64,000 nucleotides of DNA, taken from contig NZ_JAJQYA010000029.1 in assembly GCF_021729155.1 (NCBI RefSeq), forward strand, positions 1 to 64,000, given 5' to 3'. Below, piece by piece: positions 9,664-18,440 of this stretch. Both the position numbers and the translations under genes were made by a program. The first letter of the stretch is position 1, and every line of letters starts with the position of its first letter. Origin of the DNA: Membranihabitans marinus (GTDB lineage Bacteria; Bacteroidota; Bacteroidia; Chitinophagales; Saprospiraceae). The notes beneath the pieces are model-generated. The model did not search any database and was not told the DNA's origin. It saw nothing but the letters and a program-made list of their open reading frames with translations.

Positions 9664-10029
9664 ATGGAAGTTGCAGAAGAGCGCGCAAAGTACATTGCAC
9701 AAGCAGTGGAATTAGCGAAAGGAAAAGGATTCAAAGACTTTAGATCCAGTTTACCAGATTATGAAAATCCCCAATCTTTTCTAGAGAAACAAAAAGACAA
9801 GGAAGTATTACCCGATTTTACAGCTAAAAGGAGTGGGAAAAAGCACTATTTTGATATTGCAATGAAAACCGATTCCATACAACCTCTAGTGACCAAGTGG
9901 AAGTTGTTAAATCATTTGGCCGATGTCAAAAATAGTAAACTTATTTTATTTGCTCCCCGGGGTCACAAGGCCTTTGCCGAGCGCTTGATTAAGCAGTATA
10001 AGATCAATGCTGATATTTTAGCTTTATAG
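9664..10029 (+). CDS. small protein of unknown function
   Basis: A 121-residue soluble protein rich in Lys, with no signal peptide or membrane segment. I do not recognise the family. The middle part (LPDFTAKRSGKKHYFDIAMK) has the strand-turn-strand spacing and the Asp/Lys residues seen in PD-(D/E)xK nuclease-like folds, and the following helix-strand (LILFAPRGHKAFAERLIKQY) would fit such a fold. The canonical (D/E)xK triad is not clear, so no activity is claimed. The gene stands alone between the catalase and a convergent WbqC-like gene only 7 bases away. Confidence 0.7.
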   Translation: MEVAEERAKYIAQAVELAKGKGFKDFRSSLPDYENPQSFLEKQKDKEVLPDFTAKRSGKKHYFDIAMKTDSIQPLVTKWKLLNHLADVKNSKLILFAPRGHKAFAERLIKQYKINADILAL

Positions 10030-10036
10030 CTATTTT

Positions 10037-10663
10037 TTATTCACCTATAAATTCGGAAAGCGTTAAACGCTGGATTATGTTAGCAGAGGCGGGACCATAG
10101 TTAAACAACACCTCAAGGATGGAATGACCAGGTACGAAATGATAAAATTCTACCTCGTGTTCCTCTAATAGCCTAGGATTTTTGTCCATGAGTTGGGGTT
10201 TGATTTGGTCTCTATAGTCTACCTTTTGATTGGGTTGATGCTCATATTCGGTAGTTTGTTGGGGCATAGAAACATCAAGTTGTTTGCATAAATAAGACAA
10301 GATGTCCAGATTGAGGTCGTATAAGTACTGATGGTTTCGGTCAAGGATATTCATTATATCGTCTATATAATGCATATAGTATGGCGCACTGCCGTATTCT
10401 GTTTGAAGACTGTGTTTGATACTACTAATATATCGATGTTCGTAAGAAATGGCGACTTCTTGTATAGGTAGTCTGTTTTTGCCTTTAACCAGTGGAAGGA
10501 TGATCCATTGAGAGCCGCGATTGCCCTTGATATAGCATTTGTTTCTAAAACTCCGTTTATTGTAGTTTTCATGTGCTTCTATAAAGGTGGTTTCCTTGAG
10601 CAATAAAAAGTAGAGTAGGGAGGGAGCAAATTGCAATTCAATTAATCTTTCACTCATGGGCAT
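10037..10663 (-). CDS. WbqC-like family protein
   Basis: A 208-residue protein matching the WbqC-like family: the segment from QFAPSLLYF through ENYNKRSFRNKCYI to LPLVKGKNRLPIQEVAISY, then SLQTEYGSAPYYMHY. Family members are found in O-antigen or surface-polysaccharide loci and widely in Bacteroidota; their reaction is not established. No signal peptide is present. The start could be Met1 or Met3 (MPMSERL). It converges on the preceding small gene and has a possible TAnnTTTG element just upstream. No polysaccharide genes lie nearby. Confidence 0.8.
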   Translation of the reverse strand: MPMSERLIELQFAPSLLYFLLLKETTFIEAHENYNKRSFRNKCYIKGNRGSQWIILPLVKGKNRLPIQEVAISYEHRYISSIKHSLQTEYGSAPYYMHYIDDIMNILDRNHQYLYDLNLDILSYLCKQLDVSMPQQTTEYEHQPNQKVDYRDQIKPQLMDKNPRLLEEHEVEFYHFVPGHSILEVLFNYGPASANIIQRLTLSEFIGE

Positions 10664-10682
10664 TCAAATTCTTCATTAGGGG

Positions 10683-10690
10683 CAAACATA
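10683..10690 (-). promoter_or_regulatory. putative promoter -7 element of the WbqC-like gene
   Basis: Minus-strand TATGTTTG matches TAnnTTTG, 20 bases before the ATG; no -33 element is evident. Confidence 0.3.
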
Positions 10691-10865
10691 ATTAATTTTT
10701 AATATTATACACCTAAATTTCGATACCTACATTTCCATATTTCTGAAGACATTGTAAAAAACTCACTTGCCAGTTTTCAATATATTTTGGTATTTCTGAA
10801 GAAAAACTGGAAACTGAATTATGTATTTTCACAATTTTCCAATAGTGAAGTTTTAGCTCAGAATT

Positions 10866-11729
10866 CTATTTTTTCTTTCTCAATCTATTCTTTTTAAAAT
10901 CAATTAACCACTTAAAACTTCCATCCGTTTCATCCCATACTTCATAAGCATCATTTACATAGGCTATCGCCTCATTTTCATCCCCTATTCCTATATACAA
11001 TGGAGGTGAATCAGGCATTTTTTTGGCCCCTAATAAATAGTCAATTACATAGGGATTATTCTTATTGGCCTCTGATAACCATTTTTTCGTTTCTAATGTA
11101 TTTCCCCATTTCTTAAAACCATATAGAGCCTTGTTAAAATTCAATACCGCACAATTCTCATCTTCCATATTCTCCGTAAACGATTCATATTTTGACAAAT
11201 CATCTAAAGCCAACAATAAATTAGATAGCATATATCTAACTCCTTGATTATCCATAGTATTTAACTCCAACATTTCTTCGTAAATGGCTATGGCTTTTTC
11301 ATCTTCTCCAATTGAATAATAGCAATCAGCAAGATCTGCTTTGGCTCTCATGTATGGTCTAGTTTCTACATAGCCCCAGAAATAACCTCTATCTTCAATA
11401 AACATTTCCTTCCCAAGGTCTATTTCACCCACTTGTATGGCCTTTTTATAAAGCATAATTGCTTTGCTTATATCGTCTTCAATACTCGCCAAATACGAGT
11501 ATGCATCAACATTATTCGGATATAATTTAAGCGCTTTTTTAACTAATATTTTTCCCTTTTCCGCTGTCTCATTGTAGGCTTCACGTACCAAATCTTGCGA
11601 GCGCCACTTCTTGTTTAAGTTTATTTTTGAAGGTTTAGAATTGGTTGTTAACTCTTTATTTATATCAGTTTCTGAATTAGAATCTCGATTCATTGTTCCT
11701 CCCTCTAATTTGTCTTTTTCTTTACTCAT
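10866..11729 (-). CDS. tetratricopeptide repeat protein
   Basis: A 287-residue soluble protein. Residues 1-45 are charged and likely disordered; from about residue 50 several helix pairs follow the TPR spacing (YSYLASIEDDISKAIMLYKKA, DLADCYYSIGEDEKAIAIYEEM, MLSNLLLALDDL). The C-terminal NPYVIDYLLGAKKMPDSPP ... GDENEAIAYVNDA ... W resembles the tail of ST7-like/SEC-C-associated TPR proteins. It probably mediates protein contacts; the partner is unknown. It is monocistronic, with a TAnnTTTG element about 55 bases upstream. Confidence 0.75.
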   Translation of the reverse strand: MSKEKDKLEGGTMNRDSNSETDINKELTTNSKPSKINLNKKWRSQDLVREAYNETAEKGKILVKKALKLYPNNVDAYSYLASIEDDISKAIMLYKKAIQVGEIDLGKEMFIEDRGYFWGYVETRPYMRAKADLADCYYSIGEDEKAIAIYEEMLELNTMDNQGVRYMLSNLLLALDDLSKYESFTENMEDENCAVLNFNKALYGFKKWGNTLETKKWLSEANKNNPYVIDYLLGAKKMPDSPPLYIGIGDENEAIAYVNDAYEVWDETDGSFKWLIDFKKNRLRKKK

Positions 11730-11782
11730 TGCAGTTGATTATTCATCAGGTTGTTGCGATACCCAATCGATTTTGTAATTGA

Positions 11783-11790
11783 CAAAGATA
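11783..11790 (-). promoter_or_regulatory. putative promoter -7 element of the TPR gene
   Basis: Minus-strand TATCTTTG is an exact TAnnTTTG match about 54 bases upstream of the start codon. Confidence 0.35.
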
Positions 11791-11895
11791 AATCAATTTG
11801 AGATAATTTATTATAAGTAACAAAACCTAAATTTCTATATATTTAATTAGTAATGGGTAAGATGTGTAAGATGTTGTGCTTTAAACTCTTATCGT

Positions 11896-12930
11896 CTAAT
11901 ATTTTGGGGTTTTTATGATCTTGACAATTCGGTTGTAGACAATTTCTGACAAATTCCAATTGTATCCTTCAAAATTAGTTGGACTAGTAAATTGAATGAC
12001 GATAGCATCTATTTCTTTGTGGTATTGGGCAATGTTTTGATAGCCTGGAACTAAACCAGTATGGTCGTATACATATATGGAGGAATAGATTTCCTGTTCT
12101 CCTTCATCGAACAATGAACCGTCATTTAATGCCCTTAAAAATATACCTACATCTTCTGCAGAAGCAATCATACCTACCTCGTCTGTCTTTAAATCAATTG
12201 GATGTCCCACGTGGTAACCACTCATGACATCATCAATATTGACTTGACTCAAAGATTTAAAAGTATTTTTTAGATTAAGTCGATTTAAAATTTCTTCTTG
12301 AATGAAGAGAAAATCATCATAACCCAATACCTTATCCATAATTTCCGAAAGTAATAAATAATTGGTATTGCTGTATTCGTAACCTTTGTCGGGTTCAAAA
12401 CTAGCGGGTAAATCGAGTACTAATTCCAGTTTTTCATGATTGTTTTCTTTGGGTGCGGCCCAATAGTTATGGGTATTGGTATAATTGGGTATGCCACTGC
12501 GATGTTGAACCATCATTCTCAATGTGATTTTATCAGCATTTTCAATTCTTCCCAAAAGTTCTGGACAAAACTCAGCCAGGGTTTGGTCGAGTGATAGTCG
12601 TCCATTTTTAACGAGTTTGGCAATGGCCACCGCTATATAAAGCTTGTTAATACTGGCAATTTTAAATAAGGCATTGGGACGTGCTGGAATTTTCTTGGCT
12701 TTGTCGTGGTATCCTGCAGTGTATATTTCTGGGGTCATGCCAGCTTGATCTATATATACCACAATTCCTTCAAATCCATGATCAATGGCTTCTTCAAGTT
12801 GTTCTTGAACGGTATCCGGCAGTGGCATTATCCAAGCTTTAACCAATATCCAAGGCACATAGTACAATGATACTATAGTTCCCGTCAGTAAGGCTATTCT
12901 GATGATTCGCAAAATATTTTTCTTAGCCAT
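11896..12930 (-). CDS. membrane-anchored serine hydrolase, beta-lactamase/class C-like
   Basis: Residues 8-32 are a hydrophobic N-terminal anchor or uncleaved signal. The remainder is a penicillin-binding/class C beta-lactamase fold: nucleophile motif S-I-N-K in FKIASINKLYIA, the second motif YSNTNY (YxN), and a C-terminal HTG (DHTGLVPGYQN) in place of KTG. HTG is common in the esterase/DD-peptidase side of the family. It therefore acts on the outer face of the inner membrane, most likely on peptidoglycan peptides or esters rather than antibiotics. It is 344 aa and solitary. Confidence 0.82.
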   Translation of the reverse strand: MAKKNILRIIRIALLTGTIVSLYYVPWILVKAWIMPLPDTVQEQLEEAIDHGFEGIVVYIDQAGMTPEIYTAGYHDKAKKIPARPNALFKIASINKLYIAVAIAKLVKNGRLSLDQTLAEFCPELLGRIENADKITLRMMVQHRSGIPNYTNTHNYWAAPKENNHEKLELVLDLPASFEPDKGYEYSNTNYLLLSEIMDKVLGYDDFLFIQEEILNRLNLKNTFKSLSQVNIDDVMSGYHVGHPIDLKTDEVGMIASAEDVGIFLRALNDGSLFDEGEQEIYSSIYVYDHTGLVPGYQNIAQYHKEIDAIVIQFTSPTNFEGYNWNLSEIVYNRIVKIIKTPKY

Positions 12931-13428
12931 TGTCTTCGTTAATTATAAATGTAATTCGTATAACTATATAGACTTGCCATATATAAATTGGTAAGTTAAA
13001 ATAAATTTTTCAGTTGAGAAATTACCATAAAATTAGTAATCGGATATTATATGGCTGTAAATCAATGTTGTTTTTTCATGGATTTGTCATGATTTTTGCC
13101 ATTAAATAATTTGAAAAGCACGGTAATATTATCTATAGATCTAAAAATAATTAACTGCAACTTAGCAAAAATACGTCCAATCGAGGTTGGATTAACCCAA
13201 TGTTGGTAAGAAGCATTTAATTTCTGATCGGATATCGATCTTTATTGAATTCGTCGCAGGGAAGTGCCAGCCAAGACCTTTACTTGAGATTCTATTACCA
13301 TAATGATAGGTGTGTGAATTTATGTGGTTTTCTGTGGTGGGAGCAAGGTAATATAGAATATCGTTATCGAATTGGTTGGCAGACTGGGAGATTGTCATGC
13401 TCTTTTACAGACACTGGAGTGAGATAGG
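12931..13428. other. gene-free AT-rich interval, possible gene relic in its last 240 bases
   Basis: About 500 bases between the serine hydrolase and the terminator of the next gene. The first 250 bases are AT-rich with no convincing promoter. From about 13190 to 13427 base composition rises to that of coding DNA and short open frames run on both strands (68 codons leftward, 60 rightward), but neither has a recognisable domain or start context. I treat it as a possible relic or a spacer. Confidence 0.4.
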
Positions 13429-13476
13429 AAAAATATCATTGGATCAATAAGGATGAATATTGACCCAATGATATTT
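13429..13476 (-). terminator. long-stem terminator of the second acyl-CoA dehydrogenase gene
   Basis: A 12-bp stem (AAATATCATTGG/CCAATGATATTT) continues after one A/C mismatch with a further 6 bp, around an 8-base loop. On the minus strand it closes in a short T run. It lies 18 bases after the stop codon of the gene at 13494-15293. Confidence 0.65.
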
Positions 13477-13493
13477 ATATAAATGATGAATAT

Positions 13494-15293
13494 TTACATT
13501 GGATAATGATTCAATTCAATGGCTTTGTCAGCTATTTGTCGTCTAAGGCTCAATACGTTTTGAATACTATATGAGTCTAATCTAACGATTTTTTGATGTA
13601 TATCTTTAAATGTTTCTTCAGTGAAAACAGAAGCGGCAGCATCGATGGCATTCTTTACAATTCTAAATTTAGCATCGTGTAAAAATACTTTAAGTATGGA
13701 TTCTTGGAGACCAGCTACCGTATCGATACCACTTGATTTTAATTTGTAAACACGCAAAGCCAGTGATTCAGCTACGTATATGTCAATAAGAATATCGGCT
13801 AAATTCATGACTACTTCTTGGGAATCATTGAGATCAAATCGACCTTCTTGTTGTTCTTTAAACAAAGCTGTAATCAGCAACATAAGTTGATTTTTAAAGC
13901 TTTGCACCCCGTTAAATTCCTCTTTTAAGTGGGGGAGAGAAGCACTGTTGTCAGTAGTTTGGGTCAATGATTGGGTTAGTTTCTCTATTCCAGCACCTAA
14001 GTTTATATCCCCCTTTTGAATATTCTTAACCAACATATTGATGCAGAGCAATCTATTGATCTCATTAGTACCTTCAAATATTCTATTTATTCTAGCATTT
14101 CGATAGGCCATAGAAACTTCAGATTCTTCAGAGAATCCCATACCTCCATGAATTTGTACGGCTTCATCTACTACAAAATCAATTACTTCAGATCCATATA
14201 CTTTTAAAATGGCGCATTCAATGGCATATTCTTGTGCAGCCTGTAATTTGGCATCACCATAAGAAACACCTGAAGATTTCAACGATTCTGCCATTGCATT
14301 GAGGGCACTAGAGGTTCTATATATGGCTGATTCTCCAGCAAAGGTGCGAATAACTTGTTCTGCAATTTTATTTTTAATCGCCCCAAAATTGGAAATTGGA
14401 GTATTGAATTGTTTTCTGTCATTGGCATATTGAATCGATAGGTTATTCAGATTTTTTGACCCAGCCACACAAAGCACACTTAATTTTAACCGACCTATAT
14501 TGAGTACATTAAAGGCTATTTTATGACCTTGACCGATTTCTCCCAATACATTTTCGACAGGAACCTTTACATTCTCAAAAAATACTTGTCTGGTAGAAGA
14601 TCCGTGAATACCCATTTTATCTTCCTCATTTCCCAAGGTAATCCCGTCGGTATGACCATCGACTATAAAGCCGGTAAAGTGTTTCCCATCGACCTGAGCA
14701 AATACAATAAACACATCGGCGAATCCACTATTGGAAATCCACATTTTTTGACCGTTTAAGACATAGTGTTTACCATCTTCAGATAATACAGCTTTGGTTT
14801 TAGCGGAGAGAGCGTCAGATCCTGAAGTTGGTTCTGTTAAGCAGTATGCCGACTTCATTTCACCAGAAATAATCTTGGAGAGATAGTGTTGCTTCTGAGC
14901 GGGACTTCCAAAATACAATATAGGCAACATCCCAATACCTACTTGTACTGAATAACTTACATTAAAGGAGTGAAGGGGGCCAAATAATTCATTGACCAAA
15001 ATATCGGTATTTTCATCCATTTCCATCCCCCCGAATTGTTCTGGCATATGGATTCCTAAAAATCCCATTTCACCCATTTCTTCCAAGATATTAACCGAGT
15101 GATAGAATTCTCCTTTTTCTATTAGCTTTAGTTTAGGTTTAATCTTAGAGTCAATATAATTAGACAGGGATTCAACAATCAATAATTGTTCTTCACTAGC
15201 AAATTCAGGAAAAAACAAAACGTTTGTATCTTCTTGATTTACAATAAAGTCTCCTCCATTGATTCGATCTAATTGTTGAGATGTAGTATTCAT
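13494..15293 (-). CDS. acyl-CoA dehydrogenase with C-terminal extension (VLCAD/ACAD9-like)
   Basis: A 599-residue ACAD, about 200 residues longer than the single-domain enzymes, as in very-long-chain acyl-CoA dehydrogenases. Core signatures are SAYCLTEPTSGSDA, WISNSGFADVF, and RIFEGTNEINR with the catalytic Glu; residues about 420-599 form the extra helical domain. It oxidises acyl-CoA in beta-oxidation with ETF as acceptor. An in-frame start 15 codons further upstream exists, but the N-terminus MNTTSQQLDRINGGDF (ATG at 15293) is the better start because the upstream stretch is unlike the family. No thiolase or hydratase gene is adjacent. Confidence 0.9.
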   Translation of the reverse strand: MNTTSQQLDRINGGDFIVNQEDTNVLFFPEFASEEQLLIVESLSNYIDSKIKPKLKLIEKGEFYHSVNILEEMGEMGFLGIHMPEQFGGMEMDENTDILVNELFGPLHSFNVSYSVQVGIGMLPILYFGSPAQKQHYLSKIISGEMKSAYCLTEPTSGSDALSAKTKAVLSEDGKHYVLNGQKMWISNSGFADVFIVFAQVDGKHFTGFIVDGHTDGITLGNEEDKMGIHGSSTRQVFFENVKVPVENVLGEIGQGHKIAFNVLNIGRLKLSVLCVAGSKNLNNLSIQYANDRKQFNTPISNFGAIKNKIAEQVIRTFAGESAIYRTSSALNAMAESLKSSGVSYGDAKLQAAQEYAIECAILKVYGSEVIDFVVDEAVQIHGGMGFSEESEVSMAYRNARINRIFEGTNEINRLLCINMLVKNIQKGDINLGAGIEKLTQSLTQTTDNSASLPHLKEEFNGVQSFKNQLMLLITALFKEQQEGRFDLNDSQEVVMNLADILIDIYVAESLALRVYKLKSSGIDTVAGLQESILKVFLHDAKFRIVKNAIDAAASVFTEETFKDIHQKIVRLDSYSIQNVLSLRRQIADKAIELNHYPM

Positions 15294-15364
15294 TATTATG
15301 TAGTTTGTGTTTTGTAATATGCCAATAAATATACGCATTTATTGAACAAAAGTCAAATAATATT

Positions 15365-15395
15365 AAAAAAAAAGCCATCTAATTTAGATGGCTTT
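15365..15395 (-). terminator. terminator of the ferredoxin gene
   Basis: The perfect stem AAAGCCATCT/AGATGGCTTT around AATTT is followed on the minus strand by a run of about nine T. It lies 26 bases after the ferredoxin stop codon. Confidence 0.88.
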
Positions 15396-15421
15396 AATAA
15401 AAATAATATGTTTAATTTTTC

Positions 15422-15769
15422 TTATAAGTGTAATGCTGCTTTACGGGCTAACAAGACTTCTTCTGTTTCTTCTCGATCTGGATCTGGAAGACAGCAGTCA
15501 ACCGGACATACTGCAGCACATTGTGGTTCTTCGTGGAAGCCAACACATTCTGTACACTTATCGGGTACGATATAGTAGAAATCTTCTTCTACAGGCTCGT
15601 TTTCGTCACTTGCATCTACATCTTTACCCGTTTCTAAGGTGTAATTTCCAGTAACACTTGTTCCGTCTGCGACTCTCCATTCTACACCACCCTCATATAT
15701 TGCATTGTTTGGGCATTCAGGCTCGCAAGCTCCACAGTTGATACATTCATCGGTTATAAAAATTGCCAT
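15422..15769 (-). CDS. 2[4Fe-4S] ferredoxin, Alvin type
   Basis: A 115-residue electron carrier. The N-terminal cluster motif is [12 protein letters not shown]. The second is [22 protein letters not shown], with the widened CxxC-(7 residues) insertion typical of Alvin-type low-potential ferredoxins. Between the two lies an acidic insert of about 50 residues (residues 25-75), characteristic of the Bacteroidota version. It lies upstream of the second acyl-CoA dehydrogenase on the same strand but has its own terminator, so the two are probably not cotranscribed. Confidence 0.92.
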   Translation of the reverse strand: MAIFITDECINCGACEPECPNNAIYEGGVEWRVADGTSVTGNYTLETGKDVDASDENEPVEEDFYYIVPDKCTECVGFHEEPQCAAVCPVDCCLPDPDREETEEVLLARKAALHL

Positions 15770-15805
15770 TATATATAGTTGTTATATTAAATTTTGAACA
15801 AAGCA

Positions 15806-15813
15806 CAAAACTA
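15806..15813 (-). promoter_or_regulatory. putative promoter -7 element of the ferredoxin gene
   Basis: Minus-strand TAGTTTTG matches TAnnTTTG, about 37 bases before the ATG. A TTG on the same strand lies 25 bases further upstream, slightly beyond the usual spacing. Confidence 0.4.
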
Positions 15814-15885
15814 CTAAATCTTACATTAAAAAGTGTTTCAATGTCCTTGTTTTTGGTTTTTTTAATTAAGAAGGAAGGGGAGAAG

Positions 15886-16944
15886 CTAGTCTTCGTCCAC
15901 TATTATGGCGTCATCTATGATTTCATCTCCATCTCCATCTTGGTCCTCAAAGCCCGGTGCATTGGGTTTTGGCCTATTATCTTTAGTCTCAATCTTTGAA
16001 ATACTGACATCTTTTACCTTGTCAAAATCTCCAGCGGCAAAGGCCTCGGCTTTACGCCAAAAATTGTCCTTGTCGTCTAATTCTGATTTTTTCAAATTTT
16101 CCATATTGGGATCTTTCGACACATATTCGCCCTTATTTTTTTCTTCTTCTGCCATTTTCTGTGCATCGTCAACGGTTTTATTCCATTTGTTTTTGATCTG
16201 GTCCAAACTGGCTTTAGCCCGATCAATGATACTCATACCATTTTCATCCTTTTCGTTGAGGTAATTCTGAGTGGATTGATATAGTGCTTCACCTTTTTTC
16301 TCTAGAAGTTCGCCCATCTTTTCTGCGTGAATTTTTGCAGCGTTAAGCACGTCTGATGTTTTTCCGAATATGGATTCTCCAATGGCTTCGGTAGATTCTT
16401 TTAATCGATCTAAGCCAGAAGTCGCTTTTTTACCTTCTTTTTGAAAGGATTCAGTTGCCTCATCGTGAAAGTTCTTTGCTTTTTGACGAATTGTCTCAGC
16501 TGTATCTACCAAATCTTCTTTAATGGCCGAAGATTCAGCATTTAGTTCTGATATAGTTTTTTCTATATCCTGATCTGCTAAATTGTCAGCAGATTTTAAT
16601 TCTTCTCTGAATTCCTCTGCTCGCTTTCTTAATGCAGCCATTCTCTCTTGAGCCGCTGTTTCCGCATTGGCAACATCAGCATCTACTTTGGTTTTGAATT
16701 CATTTCCACTTTTTTCTACTTCAGAATGAAAATTCATGTATTTATCTTGGATCTTTTTAAGCTCTCCGGAGGCTTTTTCTCCGATGATTTCAGCACCAAC
16801 CATTACATCCTTGGCTACCTTAGATCCGGTGTTTTTAATTTCTTCCAACATTTCGTCTGACTCATCGGTCAGTTTGCGGCCAGCTGATCTCGCCATAGAT
16901 TTAGCTCCAAAGACCAATTTTTTAATGTCGTTAAGTATGCTCAT
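15886..16944 (-). CDS. coiled-coil, LEA/apolipoprotein-like protein of unknown function
   Basis: A 352-residue, highly charged, almost wholly helical protein with few aromatics. Residues 1-25 (MSILNDIKKLVFGAKSMARSA) form a short amphipathic helix that might touch membranes. Residues 30-260 contain many 11-residue-like amphipathic repeats (AAQERMAALRKRAEEF, TAETIRQKAKNFHDEATESF), reminiscent of LEA or apolipoprotein A1-like proteins. The last 40 residues are strongly acidic and rich in Asp (DQDGDGDEIIDDAIIVDED). There is no signal peptide or enzymatic motif. A stress-protective or envelope-binding role is possible but unproven. It stands alone beside a kilobase of non-coding DNA. Confidence 0.7.
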   Translation of the reverse strand: MSILNDIKKLVFGAKSMARSAGRKLTDESDEMLEEIKNTGSKVAKDVMVGAEIIGEKASGELKKIQDKYMNFHSEVEKSGNEFKTKVDADVANAETAAQERMAALRKRAEEFREELKSADNLADQDIEKTISELNAESSAIKEDLVDTAETIRQKAKNFHDEATESFQKEGKKATSGLDRLKESTEAIGESIFGKTSDVLNAAKIHAEKMGELLEKKGEALYQSTQNYLNEKDENGMSIIDRAKASLDQIKNKWNKTVDDAQKMAEEEKNKGEYVSKDPNMENLKKSELDDKDNFWRKAEAFAAGDFDKVKDVSISKIETKDNRPKPNAPGFEDQDGDGDEIIDDAIIVDED

Positions 16945-17924
16945 TTTTTATTGTATTGTATAGTAAATCAAACAATGATAAATATATAATGTTTATATGG
17001 ATTTTATATAATTATCTTTCATTTGTAACGGATGGATTTCGACTAAATTACCATTATATGAGATTATTGATATATTTAGCTATTCATACTTAATAATTTT
17101 GGATATGGATTGATTGCTTAATCCCGTATATCTCAATTTCAATCTGCTCTAAATATCTATTGTGATTTATCATAAATTTAAATGTTAACTACACTTCATA
17201 TTATTATTAAGTATCTAAATTTTCCTTGTTCTTAGTTTTGGCTATCATATTATTCAGTCTTATGCCCACAGTTCTTACTATAGTTTTATAGACTTGTAAA
17301 TCCATCATATACTATATAAGATCTTTTATTTTGCCTATAATATATATTATGTTAAATAGAACTTTCTAAAACAGCAATTCTCATTTATATCCCTTTCATT
17401 GGCTATATTATTATAAAAAACCTCTCCATTATATATAAGGTGTAATTGAACTTGTGCTTTGTAATAATTTTCAGCCCAATAATTGAATGTATGATGTTAT
17501 TGATATATATATGTTGGAGGTTTTTTGTGCTTTCTTAGATTACTTGAAATTTCATCCTTCATTGTACATCCAGGAGAAATTCTGACGTCAAATCACTAAA
17601 AGCATATTAGTATAAGTTTATCTGAAAACTACAGGATATGTATTGTGACAAATTCATCTAGTTATTAAAAATTTCATAGGTTGTTATATTGAATTTGTAT
17701 TTTTTAAGAAGTCAAAATTTCTATTTATTTTATGATATATTTTAAGCCTTGGAGTAAATTAAATATAGATGCAATGTTTTTTGTCAGATTGAAGTTTGTT
17801 TTAACCATTAAATCATAATTTTTACTGGACTTGAGAAATGCAGATTTAGAATCATATTTTTTTAACATGTCTAGTCAAAATAGATTATTTTTCAATTATA
17901 TACCTATTATTTATAATAATTATC
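16945..17924. other. 980-base AT-rich non-coding interval
   Basis: No open frame of useful length, no tRNA and no terminator-like hairpin was found. The sequence is very AT-rich with many TATATA-like runs. It separates a leftward coiled-coil gene from the rightward RRM gene and may hold their upstream control regions or an unrecognised small RNA. Confidence 0.5.
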
Positions 17925-17932
17925 TATCTTTG
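17925..17932 (+). promoter_or_regulatory. promoter -7 element of the RRM gene
   Basis: TATCTTTG is an exact TAnnTTTG match. Transcription would start near 17939, precisely where the foldable leader begins. No TTG is seen at the -33 position. Confidence 0.5.
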
Positions 17933-17938
17933 CCTCGA

Positions 17939-17983
17939 CTAGCGAATCAGAGTGAATCACTACGATTCATCCAGTTTCGTTAG
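17939..17983 (+). promoter_or_regulatory. structured 5' leader of the RRM protein mRNA
   Basis: CTAGCGAA (17939-17946) pairs with TTCGTTAG (17976-17983) with one G-U pair. Inside it TGAATC/GATTCA (17953-17969) closes a five-base ACTAC loop. This two-tier fold starts at the expected transcription start and ends 30 bases before the ATG, followed by an AT-only stretch. It could be an autoregulatory RNA-binding target or a temperature-sensitive fold; both are inference. Confidence 0.45.
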
Positions 17984-18013
17984 AACTTTATTAATTAATT
18001 TATATTTTTTTTT

Positions 18014-18268
18014 ATGAACATTTTTGTAGCCAGTTTAGACTATGGCATGACCAACGAAGATCTACAAGATCTTTTTGAAGATTACGGAAGCGTATCTTCA
18101 GCTAAAATTATTTTTGACAAATTTACTGGACGTTCTAAGGGATTTGGATTTGTAGAGATGGATGATAACCAAGAAGCAGATAATGCAATTGAAGAATTGA
18201 ACGAAAGCGAAGTAAATGGAAGAAAAATTGTTGTTAAAAAAGCTAGACCGAAAGATGCAGCTTGGTAG
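18014..18268 (+). CDS. RRM-type RNA-binding protein
   Basis: An 84-residue single RNA recognition motif: RNP2 is IFVASL (residues 3-8) and RNP1 is KGFGFVEM (residues 42-49), with aromatic positions intact. The C-terminal tail is short and basic (VVKKARPKDAAW). Such small RRM proteins are abundant in Bacteroidota and cyanobacteria and bind single-stranded RNA, with roles in post-transcriptional control. There is no Shine-Dalgarno, only a T-rich stretch before the ATG. The gene is monocistronic, with a consensus promoter element, a foldable leader and a strong terminator. Confidence 0.93.
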   Translation: MNIFVASLDYGMTNEDLQDLFEDYGSVSSAKIIFDKFTGRSKGFGFVEMDDNQEADNAIEELNESEVNGRKIVVKKARPKDAAW

Positions 18269-18300
18269 ACAATAACGTTACAATAGTAAAGTAATTTTAT

Positions 18301-18334
18301 AAACTCCGACAATGTCTATTGTCGGAGTTTTTTT
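18301..18334 (+). terminator. terminator of the RRM gene
   Basis: A perfect 13-bp stem (AAACTCCGACAAT/ATTGTCGGAGTTT) with tetraloop GTCT is followed by TTTT. Confidence 0.92.
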
Positions 18335-18378
18335 ATGCAAAATATTATAGTATCATTATTTTTTTATTTTATTGCCGC

Positions 18379-18386
18379 AAACGTTT
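18379..18386 (+). promoter_or_regulatory. possible LacI-type operator upstream of kdgK
   Basis: The palindrome AAACGTTT with a central CG, in the context GCAAACGTTTTA, lies 55 bases before kdgK. LacI-family regulators of sugar-acid genes use such CG-centred sites, but no regulator gene is adjacent. Confidence 0.22.
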
Positions 18387-18440
18387 TAGAACCACATATT
18401 TTTTTTTCATTTTTACGGCTTAAAATATAAATATAACACT

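Noticed and set aside
13192-13427. Two short open frames (68 codons leftward, 60 rightward) as genes
   Set aside because: They overlap one another on opposite strands and have no domain, start context or conserved pattern; kept only as a possible relic.
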